A stretch of DNA of 64,000 nt, taken from a virus. The stretch covers positions 62,001-126,000 of IMG/VR virus record IMGVR_UViG_3300017991_000002. One strand, 5' to 3'. A program made the translations under genes and the position numbers. Below the pieces are notes generated by a model, which did no database searches, was not told where the DNA came from, and saw nothing but the letters and a program-made list of their open reading frames with translations. Shown here piece by piece: positions 63,492-64,000 of this stretch; position 1 is the first letter of the stretch, and every line of letters begins with the position of its first letter.

Positions 63492-64000
63492 ATGCCTTCT
63501 GGGTAAGCTTGGAGAATATCGGATACCAGTTATGCTGCTCAACAAGACCATACTTGAGGTGCCATAGCATACACTGAACGTTTCTCAGGTTTATGTATCC
63601 CTTCATCTTCGTCCAACGACTTGGAATAACCAGGGTTGGCAAACACCTGAACAGGATTCCTTGTCTGTCTTCAACCAACTGATGATGGAAGTGGCCCGTG
63701 TGCCATTCGTGAAACTGAGTTTGGGCCCAAGCCTCCTTCATTTCGTTTGTCATGAGGCTATACAGGCGTTCCTTCTTTTCCTGGTCCCCGTGGCAGAAAC
63801 CGATGAGATTATTACCAAAATGATAATACTTCCTCATCATGGGTCTGTTTTCCACGGTAACATTATCATCGCTTCTGTACCAACAATGAAGCGCATCCCC
63901 GAGGTGGAACATTCTGTCCGGTGCGTGGTTGTCGAGAACTACAATGACCTTTACGGGGCCCAATTGACGGCACATGTCTATTATCTTAACCCACATCTCC
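63490..64000 (-). CDS. Metallophosphatase-like phage protein (partial)
   Basis: The leftward frame is open to the window edge (at least 169 residues). DNHAPDRMFHLGDAL, NNLIGFCHGDQEKKERLYSLM, and HEWHTGHFHHQ are the middle and C-terminal motifs of calcineurin-like phosphatases found in phages (GNHD, H, GH.H); the first metal motifs would lie outside the window. It probably cleaves phosphodiester or phosphomonoester bonds in nucleic acids or nucleotides. It is the only supported gene on the - strand. Confidence 0.75.
   Translation of the reverse strand, partial: EMWVKIIDMCRQLGPVKVIVVLDNHAPDRMFHLGDALHCWYRSDDNVTVENRPMMRKYYHFGNNLIGFCHGDQEKKERLYSLMTNEMKEAWAQTQFHEWHTGHFHHQLVEDRQGILFRCLPTLVIPSRWTKMKGYINLRNVQCMLWHLKYGLVEQHNWYPIFSKLTQKA

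Noticed and set aside
1-64000. CRISPR arrays, insertion sequences, integrase, rRNA
   Set aside because: No regularly spaced repeats, transposase motifs, tyrosine/serine recombinase motifs or rRNA sequence were seen.

Overview
The window is one continuous stretch of a large, tightly packed, tailed double-stranded DNA phage genome. About 115 genes are supported, almost all on the + strand, and many overlap by 1-4 bases (ATGA, TAATG). The phage reading rests on a terminase large subunit, a T4 gp20-type portal protein and a complete phage replication/recombination set. No integrase, transposase, rRNA or clear host gene is present. Strong AGGAGG ribosome-binding sites and frequent GTG/TTG starts indicate a bacterial host, whose identity cannot be read from the sequence. 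The mix of T4-like parts (UvsW, UvsX, gp32-like SSB, gp46/47, gp55-like sigma, gp20 portal) with an SPO1-like polymerase layout (uracil-DNA glycosylase fused to family A polymerase) suggests a myovirus with a large genome.

Layout. 1-1.4 kb: the end of one gene, a terminator, a 202-residue protein and a ~500-nt gene-free stretch that looks like a structured RNA. 1.4-4 kb: a small zinc protein and a full-length Lon-like ATP-dependent protease. 4-32.6 kb: a long accessory (probably early, host-takeover) region of about 75 small genes, many with zinc ribbons, several in paralogous families, plus a SPOUT RNA methylase, a SAM methyltransferase, a GP88-like cysteine protein and HTH proteins. 32.6-33.7 kb: terminators, a consensus sigma70-type promoter, a Cro/CI-type regulator and a sigma-like protein. 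33.7-50 kb: the replication/recombination block (UvsW-like helicase, DnaB-like helicase, primase, UDG-PolA, Myb-like triple-repeat protein, SSB, UvsX/RecA, minimal Pol X, 5'-3' exonuclease, SbcD-SbcC fusion, RuvC-like resolvase). 50-56 kb: a second sigma-like protein, the packaging genes (likely TerS, TerL), portal and an HU-like protein. 56-60 kb: a 1039-residue secreted, membrane-anchored glycoside hydrolase. 60-63.4 kb: a tRNA-like RNA and more small genes. The window ends in a bidirectional terminator facing a leftward metallophosphatase gene.

The most unusual feature is a short basic/hydrophobic peptide, roughly [KR]-[KRV]-[LI]-[RKTSN]-[IVL], at or within about a dozen residues of the C-terminus of at least 27 otherwise unrelated accessory proteins. 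The core replication, packaging and portal proteins lack it. This looks like a phage-encoded C-terminal sorting, docking or processing tag, and I have not seen it described. Other points of interest are the ~500-nt structured RNA with a possible pseudoknot, a hairpin array at 6.6-6.8 kb, a promoter-like motif shared by 33.7 and 55.8 kb, two apparent single-base frameshifts at 26.7 and 29.4 kb, and the secreted hydrolase.
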